From: CAYMRB01 sp964392615
GTDB taxonomy: Bacteria; Planctomycetota; UBA8108
Reading direction: 5' to 3'
DNA: 63,591 nt
Assembly (NCBI GenBank): GCA_964392615.1
Contig: CAYMRB010000004.1
Location: 1-63,591, forward strand
In this document: positions 8,742 through 18,342 of the stretch, piece after piece
Layout: each line of letters opens with the position of its first letter
Position numbering within the stretch: the first letter of the stretch is position 1
Made by a program: the position numbers and the translations under genes
The notes under the pieces: model-generated
What the model was told of the DNA's origin: nothing
Seen by the model: the letters and a program-made list of their open reading frames with translations, nothing else
The model's database searches: none

Positions 8742-10060
8742 GGGGCCGGCACGATAACGTCCAGCAGGACCGCGCCGCTGCCGATCTGCGGCTGCAGATC
8801 GGCGCCGACGAACGGTGGCAGGATCTCCGCGCCGTCGCTGGTGAAGAAGAAGTGCACGTTCGCCTGCGCCGGCGTGATGATGCCCGGTGCGGAGTACGAG
8901 TAGTAGCCGATGTCGTACGGCCCGTCACCGGGTCCGGACGGCGGCATCGAGCAGTAGCAGTCGAGGCCGCTGCCGACGGGCTCGGGGTAGCCCGGGATGT
9001 CGACGCCCATGTTGGTGACGGCGAAGATGTCCTCGCCGGTCGAGTTGAACGGGCGCGGCGCGAAGAACTCGTCGTCGCCGACGAGGCTTTCGATGACGTA
9101 CGTCACGCTACCGCCCGCCGGCGTGATGTCGGCCGGGAAGTAGCCCGCGACGATCTCGCCGCTGAACAGGTCGTTGCCCTGGTCATCCTGGCCCGCCAGC
9201 GGGGGCACCGATTCGAAGTCGAGCTCGAAGCCCGGCGCCAGCTCGAGGAAGCTCGTGCCGAGGGGGCTGACGTTCGTGAGGGCGAGCGCCTGCGGCAACG
9301 GGTCGTCGAAGAGCAGGATGTCGTTCAGCAGGAGGTTCTCGACGTTGACCTGGACGAGCGAGCCATCCTGCGGGCCGACGGGAGGCGTCGAGCAGGCCGG
9401 GCCGACGAGCGCCGCGGCGAGGCGGGAGATCTGCACGTCGCCGACGAGGAACGGATTGCAGACGCCGATCAGGCCGACGATCGCGACGCCGATCTCGAGG
9501 TCGACGAGGCTGCCGTCCGGCTCGAGGCGACCGGCGAAGATGTTGACCTCGTGGACCTCGCAGACGGAGCCGTCGGGCAGGGGCTGCACGGAGCGGAACG
9601 CGGTGTAGACGGTGAAGGCGTCGCCGGAGCCCTCGATGAACGAGATCGCGCCCGCGTCCTCGACGGTCGGGTCGAGCACGCGAACCTCGAGAATGCCGCC
9701 CGCGCGCAGGCCGAAGCAGAACGCCGCGGTGACCGCGTCGCCGATGTCGGTGCCCGGAATCGTCGTGTCGGCGATGCCGCCGAACGCGTCATAGGTGCCG
9801 GCGACCTCCGGCGGCGTGTCGCCGATCCACGTGTTCATGTGGTCCAGCAGGAGCTGCACGGTCGGGTGGTTCAGGTAGTCGGCGAGCGTCTGGAACGCGC
9901 TCGCGGTGACGCCGCCCTGCGCAGCGCCGACGTCGTACGCGACGGTGACGCGGTGCCGGGTCTTCCTCGAACAGCCGCTCCCGGCGAGGGACAGGACGAG
10001 CGCGGCGCAGAGGGCTACGCAGAGGGTTCGCGTCATCGTGGCGGCGATTCGCGTCAGCAT
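8738..10060 (-). CDS. secreted lipoprotein of unknown function
   Basis: 440 aa. The N-terminus is a lipoprotein signal peptide with a lipobox (LSLAGSGC), so the mature protein should be lipid-anchored. An internal ATG at 10036 gives a tidier 21-residue signal peptide and may be the real start; I kept the longer frame because neither start has a strong SD. The body is acidic, rich in Gly and beta-forming residues, with a Cys cluster (DCYCSMPPSGPGDGP) late in the chain. I recognise no domain. The stop overlaps the next gene by four bases, so it forms a two-gene unit with the carboxypeptidase-repeat protein. Confidence 0.65.
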   Translation of the reverse strand: MLTRIAATMTRTLCVALCAALVLSLAGSGCSRKTRHRVTVAYDVGAAQGGVTASAFQTLADYLNHPTVQLLLDHMNTWIGDTPPEVAGTYDAFGGIADTTIPGTDIGDAVTAAFCFGLRAGGILEVRVLDPTVEDAGAISFIEGSGDAFTVYTAFRSVQPLPDGSVCEVHEVNIFAGRLEPDGSLVDLEIGVAIVGLIGVCNPFLVGDVQISRLAAALVGPACSTPPVGPQDGSLVQVNVENLLLNDILLFDDPLPQALALTNVSPLGTSFLELAPGFELDFESVPPLAGQDDQGNDLFSGEIVAGYFPADITPAGGSVTYVIESLVGDDEFFAPRPFNSTGEDIFAVTNMGVDIPGYPEPVGSGLDCYCSMPPSGPGDGPYDIGYYSYSAPGIITPAQANVHFFFTSDGAEILPPFVGADLQPQIGSGAVLLDVIVPAP

Positions 10061-10520
10061 GGGACTCTACCGTTTCGAGTGAGTGTGGATCGCGGGCGAC
10101 TCCAGTTCCGACGCAGCGCGCGGCGGATTCTTCACCGCGGCGGGAGGCTCGCGGGATGTTCGGGGGCCGGGCGGGCGCCGGGCATCCACGGATCTTCTCA
10201 CGTGCGATCGGCGCTCGCCACCCGCGGGGCGCGGGGCGTCGGCGGGTCAGGACGATTTTCCGCCAGCGAAGTTGCGGTGCGTGGCCGCTGAGCAGCCGCT
10301 ACGGGCAGACTCGGAAAGGTCTCGTCGAACGGTCTTCGACGCCGTTGCGATGGCAAGCTGAAGCCTCGTCGACGTTCTCGGCACCGACGCTCCTTGCGTC
10401 GCCCACGATCCCCGGTTATCCCTGGGCTCGTCGGCCGGAAACCCCGGCGTCCGAACCCCGCGCGTCGCTGTGCACCGACCGCGCGGCGATTCGCGCCGCC
10501 GCACAGAGCACGAACTCGCC
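10061..10520. other. 460-bp divergent intergenic region
   Basis: Separates the leftward lipoprotein gene from the rightward DUF255 gene and should hold both promoters. Several GC-rich open frames cross it, but none has a start signal or recognisable protein. I could not pick out a convincing -35/-10 pair or a riboswitch. Confidence 0.4.
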
Positions 10521-12645
10521 ATGACCAACCGTCTCATCGACGCGACCAGTCCGTACCTGCGCCAGCACGCCGAGAACCCCGTCGATTGGTACCCGTGGGG
10601 CGACGAGGCGCTGACGCGCGCCCGCGAGCTGAACCGGCCGATCTTCCTGTCGGTCGGCTACTCGTCGTGCCATTGGTGTCACGTCATGGAGCGCGAGTCG
10701 TTCGAGAACCCGGCCATCGCCGAGCTCATGAATCGGCACTTCGTGAACATCAAGGTCGATCGCGAGGAGCGCCCCGACATCGACTCGACGTACATGATGG
10801 CCGTGCAGCTCATGACCGGTCAGGGCGGCTGGCCGATGAGTGTGTTCCTCACCCCCGATCTGCGACCGTTCTGGGGCGGCACGTACTTCCCGCCCGATTC
10901 GCGGTGGGGGCGTCCGGGCTTCGGCGCGATCCTGGCGAGCCTCGCGAAGGCGTGGACCGACAAGCCGGATGAGATCGAGTCGTCGGCAAGCACGTTGACG
11001 GAGCGCATCGCCGCGAAGCCGAGCTACGGCGGCGACGAGCTTCCAGGGACCGACGCGCTCGAGCGCGCTTCGACGGAGGCCGAGAGCCGCTTCGACCCGA
11101 TGTTCGGCGGCTTCGGCTCGGCGCCGAAGTTCCCGCGATCGGTCGAGATCTCGCTTCTGCTGCGCGTGTACGCTCGCGGCGGCGACGCCAAGGTCCTCGA
11201 GATGTGCGAGCAGACGCTCGAGCACATGGCGTACGGGGGCATCTACGACCAGCTCGGCGGCGGCTTCCATCGCTACTCCGTCGACGCGCAGTGGCTCGTG
11301 CCGCACTTCGAGAAGATGCTCTACGATAACGCGCTGCTCGCGCAGACGTACCTCGACGCGTTCCAGCTCACGCGGCGCGACCTCTGGGAGCGCATCGCGC
11401 GCGAGACGCTCGATTGGGTTCTGCGCGACATGACGAGCCCCGAGGGCGGCTTCTACAGCGCGACCGACGCCGACAGCGGGGGCTCCGAAGGGACGTTCTT
11501 CGTGTGGACGCCGGAAGCGGTCGAGGCGGTGCTCGGCGCAGAGGACGCGCGCGTCTTCTGTCGCTACTTCGATGTCTCCGAGACCGGCAACTTCGAGGGC
11601 AAGAGCATTCTCCACATCAGCCACGCGCTCGAGAGTCTCGCTCGCGCCGAGGGGATCGAACTCGAAGCCGTCCAGGGCATCATCGACGACGGCCGACGTC
11701 AGCTGCTCGCGGCGCGCGATCGGCGCGAGAAGCCGTTTCGCGACGAGAAGGCGCTGACCGCGTGGAACGCCCTCATGATCTCTGCCTTCGCGCGCGGCGC
11801 CCAAGTCCTCGATGACGCTCGCTACCGCGACGCGGCCGTGCGCGCCGCCGATCTCGTCCTCGAGCACATGCGGAGCGCGTCCGGGACCCTGCTGCGCGTG
11901 CGCAAGGACGGCCGCAGCGACGTCCTCGGCTTCCTCGACGATCACGCGTACTTCGTCGCCGCGCTCATCGATCTGTGGGAGACGACGTTCGATCCGCGCT
12001 GGCTGCGCGCGGCGCGCGAACTCGCCGATATCGTGCTGGCGGAGTTCGTCGACGACGAGGACGGCGGCTTCTGGTTCACGTCGCGGGCGCACGAGGCGGT
12101 CCTCGCGCGACGCAGGGACGATCTCGACAACGCGACGCCGGCGCCCGGCGCGGTCCTGGCGCTCGCGCTCGCGCGGCTCGAGAGGCTGACCGGCGAGGCG
12201 GCGTATCGCGATGCGGCCGAGGCGTTCCTGCGGTCGATCGCCGGCGTCGTCGAGCAGATGTCGATGGCCTCCAGCATGGCGCTGATGGCCCTCGACTTCC
12301 TCGCCGAGCCACCCGTCGAGATCGCCGTGGTTGGTGACCCCGCCCCCCCCCCCCCCCCGGCGCCCGGGGGGGGGGGGGGCCCCCCCCCCCCCCCCCTCGA
12401 CCGCGAGCCGCGACCTGCTCCGCGCCGCGCACTCCGGGTTCTTGCCGGCGCGCGTCCTCGCAGCCGCGTCGGACGCTGCAGCGGCCGATAAGCTGGGCTC
12501 CGAGGTTCCGCTCCTCGCCGGGAAGCGATCCGAGGCTGCCCGGCCTGCGGCCTACGTCTGCCGTAACCTCGCTTGCCAGGAGCCCGTTAGGGATCCGGCT
12601 GGCCTGGAGGCGTCCCTGCCATTCGCCACCTCCGCGTCGGGATGA
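10521..12645 (+). CDS. DUF255/YyaL thioredoxin-fold protein, frame broken by a C/G run
   Basis: Family: N-terminal thioredoxin-like domain joined to an (alpha/alpha)6 barrel like N-acylglucosamine 2-epimerase (YyaL, spermatogenesis-associated protein 20). The start MTNRLIDATSPYLRQHAENP at 10521 matches the family; an in-frame upstream start at 10470 adds an unconvincing tail. SSCHWCHVMERESF holds the CHWC redox motif. The barrel part runs through GGGFHRYSVDAQWLVPHFEK and DEKALTAWNALMISA. At 12338-12396 the DNA becomes nearly pure C and G. The original frame then ends in nonsense at 12491, while the family C-terminus (DLLRAAHSGFLPARVL, then YVCRNLACQEPVRDP) continues in another frame to 12645. 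Total length is 3n+1, as expected for a net one-base slip. Function of the family is unclear. Confidence 0.85.
12338..12396. repeat. poly-C/poly-G tract, probable sequence artefact
   Basis: A 59-bp stretch containing only C and G, in homopolymer blocks of up to about 17 identical bases. It sits inside the conserved DUF255 gene, exactly where the reading frame slips, and encodes only Pro/Gly runs that the family does not have. An error-filled or collapsed stretch is the simplest reading; true slippage in vivo is less likely. Confidence 0.8.
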
Positions 12646-12783
12646 TAATCTTCGACGTCCGAGGGTTAGCAGCCCGTTGGAGAAGGCGATTCGGCCCTTC
12701 TCGGCGGACCGCAAACGCGCCCCGACCATGGTCGGTGTCGAGGCCGTCCCCCGGACGCGTCCATCGTGTTTGCGGAGGTAGAG

Positions 12784-13110
12784 ATGAACTTGCCCGAAGG
12801 CTTCGAAGCCGCGTACCAAGCGTATGGCGTACACGGCATTCCACCCGAGGCCGTGGAAGACTGGAGGTGTTCCGTGGAGTACGGTGCCGGTGCGAAGCAG
12901 TTGCGCGAGGTGAATGGTAAGCGAGAGGTCCTGCAGCAGATTTTCGGCAAGATGGTGCGTTTCAGCGAATCGCTGGACGACATCGAGACCTGGCTCGACG
13001 GCGAGACGCCGGAGGGCTTTGCCGTCGCTGCCGGGCCGGACTTCAGCATTGGAAGGCGGCAACCGCTGACTCTGGAAAGCCTCGACGGGGTACTCGAAGC
13101 CGAGTTCTGA
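12784..13110 (+). CDS. small protein of unknown function upstream of the FHA kinase
   Basis: 108 aa starting MNLPEGFEAAYQAYG. The ATG at 12784 has GGAGGT (12773-12778) at a good distance, which makes it better than the in-frame GTG at 12766. It reads as a soluble, mildly acidic protein with no signal peptide or membrane segment and ends LESLDGVLEAEF. I do not recognise the family. It lies 75 bp before the FHA kinase on the same strand, so it could be co-transcribed and act with it, but this is inference from position only. Confidence 0.6.
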   Translation: MNLPEGFEAAYQAYGVHGIPPEAVEDWRCSVEYGAGAKQLREVNGKREVLQQIFGKMVRFSESLDDIETWLDGETPEGFAVAAGPDFSIGRRQPLTLESLDGVLEAEF

Positions 13111-13185
13111 GCCCGGCACGTCGAACGCTGTCGCGGGAGCGTCTCGAGCTGTTGCCACTCGGCCGCGGGCCGTACAATCGGTGCC

Positions 13186-15963
13186 ATGGCACGGGTGATC
13201 TGGCAGCGCTCTGACGGCGAGGAGACGGACATTGCCGTCTCGGAGTCCGTCGTGCTCGGACGGGACGCGGCGGCCGATCTGCAGGTCGACGCGCGCAGCG
13301 TCTCACGGCGTCATGCGCGCATCGACTTGCGGGATGGCCGGTTCTACGTCTCGGACCTCGGCAGCACGAACGGCACGCTCGTCAACGGCGAGGAGGTCAC
13401 GGGCGAAGCGCCGCTCGAGTCCGGCGACGAGATTCTCCTCGGCGCCGAGCGGCTGCGCTTCGAGTCCGACGAGTCGGGCAAGACGCGCTCCGCGCTCGCC
13501 ACCGAGCCCCTGAGCCGCACGCTCGCCCGCGAAAGCGGTGAACGGCGGGGGATCGTCGACGCGAAGCTCCCGGAGGTCTTACCGCGACGCGTCGGTAAGT
13601 TCCACCTCCTGGAGAAGCTCGGCCAGGGCGGCATGGGGGCCGTGTACCGCGCGCGCGACCTCGACTCGAAGCGCGAGGTCGCCGTCAAGCTCATCCGCCA
13701 GCAGATCGGCCGCAAGGAGTCGTTCCTGCAGTTCTTCCATCACCGCGAAGCGGTCCTCGCGCGGGAGATCGACCACGACAACGTCATCACCGTCTACGAG
13801 CACGGCGTCGAGGACGAACAGCACTTCATCTCGATGGAGTACGTGCGGGGGCTGAGCCTCTATCAGCTTCTCAAGCGGCGCCAGAAGCTCGAACCCGTCG
13901 ACGTTCTCGAGATTCTACGGCAGGTCGCGTGCGGGCTCGCGGCGGCGCATCGCCAAGGCGTGGTGCACAGCGATATCAAGCCCGCGAACATCCTGATCGT
14001 CGAAGGGGGCGTCGCGCTTCGGGATGATGACTGCGACGATCCGGCCGACCTGGACAGCCCGGCCGACGGTCTCGGCATCCTCGAGTTCGAGAGCGAGGGC
14101 TCCAAGACTGAGGTCGAGATCGCGATCGAGGGCGCGGACCCCGGGCTCGCCGCCGAGATCCGCCGGCGAGTCGGAGGGCCGATGAAGGAGGTGCTAGTCG
14201 ATCCGCCGTACTTCCCGCGGCCGTCCGAGATGCGCTTCCTCGAGCACTACGTGGGGCGCATGGAGTCCGGACACGGTTTCTTCATCGTCGTCGAAGGAGA
14301 AGCCGGCACCGGCAAGAGTCGGCTGATCAGCGAGTTTCTGCTGCGTCAGAAGGCAGAAGCCGACGTCGCGAAGCGCCGCTATCTCGATCTCGACTGCTCG
14401 CGTATCGAGGGCATCCCCGACCTCTTCGCCCGCTTTCGACCCGACGTGACCAAAGCGCGCAATACCAAGCGCGACATGGTCGAGGCGCTGAAGAAACGGT
14501 TCGCCGAGGTGGAGGAGCCGACGGTGCTGCGGGTGATGGAGCTCGCCAAGGCGACGCCTCTCGTCTGCGACCTCCTCGTCCACATCGCGTCCCTGATGGA
14601 CGACAAGCCGATTCTGGTCGTCGCCAGCGTCGATCAGGCGGAGATCCGCGCGAACGAGTCGCTCGAGGTGCTGTTCGAGATGCTCGAGCAGGTCCTCAAG
14701 GAGCTCTACTTGCGGCCGCTGACCGAGTACCAGATCCAGCGCTACCTCGACGAGCTGTTTCGAGGTGGCTCCGTGGGCAACGCCTTGGCGCCGGACCTGT
14801 TTCGTCTCAGCGGCGGGAACTTCGCCCGCATGCTCGACCTGATGCGTAGCTTCTTCGAGCGCGACATCCTGAAGGTCGACCCGAGCTCCGGCAACGTGAA
14901 CTACCGCCCCAATATGCGCGAGCTCGAGCTCGAGGAGGGCAAGAACCTCTACGAGAAGTACCGTCTGTACGGCAAGGTCGAGCAGCGCATTCTGGCGGCG
15001 GCCGGCTTCATCGGCGAGCGGTTCTTCTTCGACACGCTGAGTCGACTGCAGGACCTCGACGAGACATCGCTCTACTTCGTCGTGCGGCAATTGCTCGCCG
15101 ACGGGTTCTTCACCGAAGAGGACCGCACCTGGTACGGCTTCACGAACGTCGCGTTCCAGCGCTACATGGCCGAGCGCGTGCCGCTGCCTGAGCGGCCGCA
15201 TCTGCATCGCAAGCTCTCACGGCTGCTGCAGACCGTGCCGGTGCCGGAGTCGCCGGAGCTCTACCAATTGCGCGCGCGGCATTTCTGCGGGTGTCGCGAG
15301 CACGCGAAAGCCGTGCAGTGCCTGCTCGAGGGCACGCACCTCGCCCGCAACGCCTACAAGACCGACCTGGCGCGCGATCTGTACCAGGAGGTCCTGCGCA
15401 TCTATCGCGAGCTGTCGAGTCGCACGGGGCCGCGCAAGGAAGTCACGTCGGTCCTCAAGGAGTGGTTCCGGCGCGACGGGAATTGGTACGAGATCCTCGG
15501 CGATATCGCGGCCGAGGACGCGCGCGCGACGGTCAAGATCGCCGATTTCGGCATCTCGTTCCGCACCGCCGATGAGGAGCGCGGCTACGCGGTGGGCAAA
15601 CGACCGGCGCTCGGCACCCCGCGCTACCTGGCGCCAGAGCGCGGCCGCGGTGAACGCGGCGGACCGCTCTCCGACATCTTCTCGCTCGGTGTGATCGCTC
15701 ACGAGATGATCGTCGGCGCTCCGCCGTTCCCGGGGCTCAAGGGTGGCGACGTCGTGCGCGCCTACCGCGAACAGCCCGTGCGCGTACCCGCGCGCGCGAT
15801 CAAGGGCTATCCGGACGGCTTCGACAAGCTCCTCGAGGGCCTGCTCGCCATGGACTCGTCGCGGCGCTGGGACGCGGAGCGCATCGTTCGCGAGGTCGTC
15901 AAGCTGCAATTCGACCTGCGCATGGACCCCAGCGGGCGACGCGGTGGGGCGGTGGCGAAGTAG
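13186..15963 (+). CDS. FHA-Ser/Thr kinase with a STAND-type ATPase inserted inside the kinase domain
   Basis: 925 aa, no membrane segment. Residues 1-95 form an FHA domain (LGRD at 24-27, SRRH at 40-43, GSTNGT at 59-64), which binds phospho-Thr. The kinase domain starts about residue 138: glycine loop GQGGMGAVY (146-154), VAVK lysine K168, catalytic loop HSDIKPAN (261-268; Ser replaces the usual Arg). DFG then appears only at 787-789, followed by APE (816-818) and DIFSLG (830-835). The roughly 510 residues between hold an acidic linker, a P-loop ATPase with Walker A GEAGTGKS (371-378), a Walker-B-like strand PILVVASVDQAE, an LSGGNF motif typical of the PknK/AAA_16 group, and a helical TPR-like region. 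The insertion falls in the turn between strands beta7 and beta8. Frame and base usage are uniform throughout. Probably an ATP-regulated phospho-signalling switch (inference). Confidence 0.88.
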   Translation: MARVIWQRSDGEETDIAVSESVVLGRDAAADLQVDARSVSRRHARIDLRDGRFYVSDLGSTNGTLVNGEEVTGEAPLESGDEILLGAERLRFESDESGKTRSALATEPLSRTLARESGERRGIVDAKLPEVLPRRVGKFHLLEKLGQGGMGAVYRARDLDSKREVAVKLIRQQIGRKESFLQFFHHREAVLAREIDHDNVITVYEHGVEDEQHFISMEYVRGLSLYQLLKRRQKLEPVDVLEILRQVACGLAAAHRQGVVHSDIKPANILIVEGGVALRDDDCDDPADLDSPADGLGILEFESEGSKTEVEIAIEGADPGLAAEIRRRVGGPMKEVLVDPPYFPRPSEMRFLEHYVGRMESGHGFFIVVEGEAGTGKSRLISEFLLRQKAEADVAKRRYLDLDCSRIEGIPDLFARFRPDVTKARNTKRDMVEALKKRFAEVEEPTVLRVMELAKATPLVCDLLVHIASLMDDKPILVVASVDQAEIRANESLEVLFEMLEQVLKELYLRPLTEYQIQRYLDELFRGGSVGNALAPDLFRLSGGNFARMLDLMRSFFERDILKVDPSSGNVNYRPNMRELELEEGKNLYEKYRLYGKVEQRILAAAGFIGERFFFDTLSRLQDLDETSLYFVVRQLLADGFFTEEDRTWYGFTNVAFQRYMAERVPLPERPHLHRKLSRLLQTVPVPESPELYQLRARHFCGCREHAKAVQCLLEGTHLARNAYKTDLARDLYQEVLRIYRELSSRTGPRKEVTSVLKEWFRRDGNWYEILGDIAAEDARATVKIADFGISFRTADEERGYAVGKRPALGTPRYLAPERGRGERGGPLSDIFSLGVIAHEMIVGAPPFPGLKGGDVVRAYREQPVRVPARAIKGYPDGFDKLLEGLLAMDSSRRWDAERIVREVVKLQFDLRMDPSGRRGGAVAK

Positions 15964-16041
15964 CAGTCCGAGTCTGGGACATCCCCGACCGTTCGGTTAT
16001 CATTTGGCGCCTATCTTGACGGAGAGCGGAGTGTCAGGGAG

Positions 16042-17880
16042 ATGACCGCGGTCCTCGGTATATCAGCGTTCTATCACGACTCTGCGGCGGCGTTGGTCGT
16101 CGACGGAGAGATCGTCGCTGCTGCACAGGAAGAGCGGTTCACGCGCAAGAAGCACGATCACGGCTTCCCGACGCACGCGATCGACTACTGCCTTCGCGAG
16201 GCGGGCCTGACGCCGGGAGAGATCGACTTCGTCGGCTTCTACGACAAGCCGCTCCTGAAGTTTGAACGCCTGATCGAGACGTACCTCGCGTTCGCGCCGC
16301 GGGGCTTCCGGTCGTTCCTGAGCGCGATGCCGCTCTGGCTCAAGCAGAAGCTCCATCTGCCGCGAGAGATGCGCCGCGCGCTCGGCGGTGAGTACCGCAA
16401 GCGGTTCGTCTTCACCGAGCACCACGAGTCGCACGCGGCGAGCGCCTTCTTCCCGTCGCCGTTCGAGGAGGCCGCCGTCCTGACTCTCGACGGAGTGGGG
16501 GAGTGGGCCACCGCGAGCTTCGGGACGGGACGGGGCAACCGGATCGAGCTCACCCACGAGCTGCACTTCCCGCACTCGATCGGGCTGCTGTACTCCGCGT
16601 TCACCTACTACTGCGGCTTCCGGGTGAACAGCGGCGAGTACAAGCTCATGGGGCTGGCGCCCTACGGCGAGCCGAAGTACGCGGACCTGATCCTCGAGCA
16701 TCTGATCGATCTCAAGGACGACGGGTCGTTCCGCATGGACATGTCGTACTTCAACTACTGCCAAGGGCTGACGATGACTTCGGAGAAGTTCCATCGGCTC
16801 CTCGGCAAGCCGCCGCGGACTCCCGAGAAGTCCATCGACCAGTTCCACATGGACATCGCGGCGAGCATCCAGAAGGTGACCGAGGAGGTCATGCTGCGCG
16901 CCGTGCGACACGTCCACGCCGTGACCGGCATGAAGAACCTCTGCCTCGCCGGCGGCGTCGCGCTCAACTGCGTCGGCAACGGTCGCGTGTTGCGCGAGGG
17001 GCCGTTCGACCAGGTCTGGATTCAGCCCGCAGCGGGCGACGCGGGCGGCGCGCTCGGCGTGGCGCTGTTCATCTGGCATCAGCTGCTCGACAACGCGCGC
17101 ACGGTCGGCCCGACCGATTGTCAGCGCGGGTCGTTTCTCGGCCCGGCCTTCGACGATCGCGAGATTCGCGAGTTCCTCGACCGCGTCGGCGCAGAGTACG
17201 AGCACTACGACAGCGAGGATGAGACCTGCGCTGCCGTGGCCGGCCTGATGGCGCGAGAAAACGTGGTCGGCTGGCTGCGCGGGCGCATGGAGTTCGGCCC
17301 GCGCGCTCTCGGCGGACGGAGCATCGTCGGCGACGCGCGCAGCGAGAAGATGCAGTCGGTGATGAACTTGAAGATCAAGTTCCGCGAGTCGTTCCGGCCC
17401 TTCGCGCCGTCGGTCTTGCGTGAACGCGTCGACGAGTTCTTCGAGATGCGGCCGGACGAGGACAGTCCGTACATGCTGCTGGTCGCACCGGTGCAGCCGT
17501 CGAAATGCACGGAGCTCAACGGCGAGCTCGACGAGCTGACCGGTCTCGACAAGCTGCACGCCAGGCGCTCCGAGGTGCCCGCGATCACGCACGTCGACTA
17601 CTCGGCGCGCGTGCAGACCGTCGACCCGGAGCGCCACTCGGCGTACTACAAGCTGATCAAGGAGTTCGAAAAGGCCACGGGATGTCCCGTCGTCATCAAC
17701 ACGAGCTTCAACGTGCGGGGAGAGCCGATCGTCTGCACGCCCGAGCATGCGTACCGCTGCTTCATGGGCACGAACATGGATGTGCTCGTCCTCGAGAACT
17801 TCGTCCTCCTGAAGAAAAAGCAGCCCGGCGCGCAGGTCGTCGACCGCGACGCGTACCTCGCCCAGTTCGAGCTCGATTGA
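16042..17880 (+). CDS. O-carbamoyltransferase, NodU/CmcH family
   Basis: Transfers carbamoyl from carbamoyl phosphate, through a carbamoyl-adenylate, to a hydroxyl group of a sugar or other metabolite. The N-terminal Kae1-like ASKHA domain shows GISAFYHDSAAALV, EHHESHAASAFFPSPFEEAA and LCLAGGVALNC. The C-terminal carbamoyltransferase domain shows EFGPRALGGRSI, RESFRPFAPSVL and NTSFNVRGEPIV. 612 aa, normal size. ATG at 16042 follows GGGAG closely. It heads a run of four same-strand genes (SxtJ, DUF5989, SGNH hydrolase) with gaps of 16-36 bp, so an operon is likely. The acceptor is unknown; a surface glycan is a reasonable guess from the membrane and SGNH partners. Confidence 0.93.
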   Translation: MTAVLGISAFYHDSAAALVVDGEIVAAAQEERFTRKKHDHGFPTHAIDYCLREAGLTPGEIDFVGFYDKPLLKFERLIETYLAFAPRGFRSFLSAMPLWLKQKLHLPREMRRALGGEYRKRFVFTEHHESHAASAFFPSPFEEAAVLTLDGVGEWATASFGTGRGNRIELTHELHFPHSIGLLYSAFTYYCGFRVNSGEYKLMGLAPYGEPKYADLILEHLIDLKDDGSFRMDMSYFNYCQGLTMTSEKFHRLLGKPPRTPEKSIDQFHMDIAASIQKVTEEVMLRAVRHVHAVTGMKNLCLAGGVALNCVGNGRVLREGPFDQVWIQPAAGDAGGALGVALFIWHQLLDNARTVGPTDCQRGSFLGPAFDDREIREFLDRVGAEYEHYDSEDETCAAVAGLMARENVVGWLRGRMEFGPRALGGRSIVGDARSEKMQSVMNLKIKFRESFRPFAPSVLRERVDEFFEMRPDEDSPYMLLVAPVQPSKCTELNGELDELTGLDKLHARRSEVPAITHVDYSARVQTVDPERHSAYYKLIKEFEKATGCPVVINTSFNVRGEPIVCTPEHAYRCFMGTNMDVLVLENFVLLKKKQPGAQVVDRDAYLAQFELD

Positions 17881-17896
17881 ACATCACGGACGATTC

Positions 17897-18313
17897 ATGG
17901 CGCTGATCGAGATCAACAGGAACCCCTCGAAGAAGGAGCTCGGCTGGTTCGGGCTGCTGTTCGCCCTGTTCTTCGGGATCGTCGGGGGCCTCGTCTGGTG
18001 GAAGTGGGGCGCGTCGACGGTGGCGACGTGGATCTGGTCGGTCGCCGGAGCGATCGCCGTCTGCTACTACGCCATTCCGCCCTTCCGCATGCCGCTCTAC
18101 ATCGGCTGGGTGACCGCGGCTTTCCCGATCGGCTGGCTCGTCTCGCACGTCGTGCTCGCGATCGTGTACTATCTCGTCGTGACGCCGATCGGCGTCGCCG
18201 TCCGGATGGCGGGACGCATTGCGATCCGCGCCCCGTTCGACCCGCAGGCGAAGACGTACTGGGTCGAGCGCCCGAGCCGCCGCGCGCCATCGCGGTACTT
18301 TCGACAGTTCTGA
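17897..18313 (+). CDS. SxtJ-family membrane protein
   Basis: 138 aa with about three membrane-spanning stretches: WFGLLFALFFGIVGGLVWW, TWIWSVAGAIAVCYYAI, and a long hydrophobic segment from WVTAAFPIGWLVSHVVLAI to YYLVVTPIG. The C-terminus is basic and ends in ...KTYWVERPSRR and RYFRQF, a tail typical of the SxtJ family, named from saxitoxin clusters and often found beside carbamoyltransferases. It starts 16 bp after the carbamoyltransferase stop. Biochemical role is not known; presumably an inner-membrane partner of the carbamoyltransferase step. Confidence 0.85.
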   Translation: MALIEINRNPSKKELGWFGLLFALFFGIVGGLVWWKWGASTVATWIWSVAGAIAVCYYAIPPFRMPLYIGWVTAAFPIGWLVSHVVLAIVYYLVVTPIGVAVRMAGRIAIRAPFDPQAKTYWVERPSRRAPSRYFRQF

Positions 18314-18342
18314 GATCACCTCCCGCAGAGCTTTCACGAGAC

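Noticed and set aside
12331..12645. Independent gene starting after the C/G block
   Set aside because: Its sequence is the conserved C-terminus of the DUF255 protein, so it is the continuation of the broken gene.
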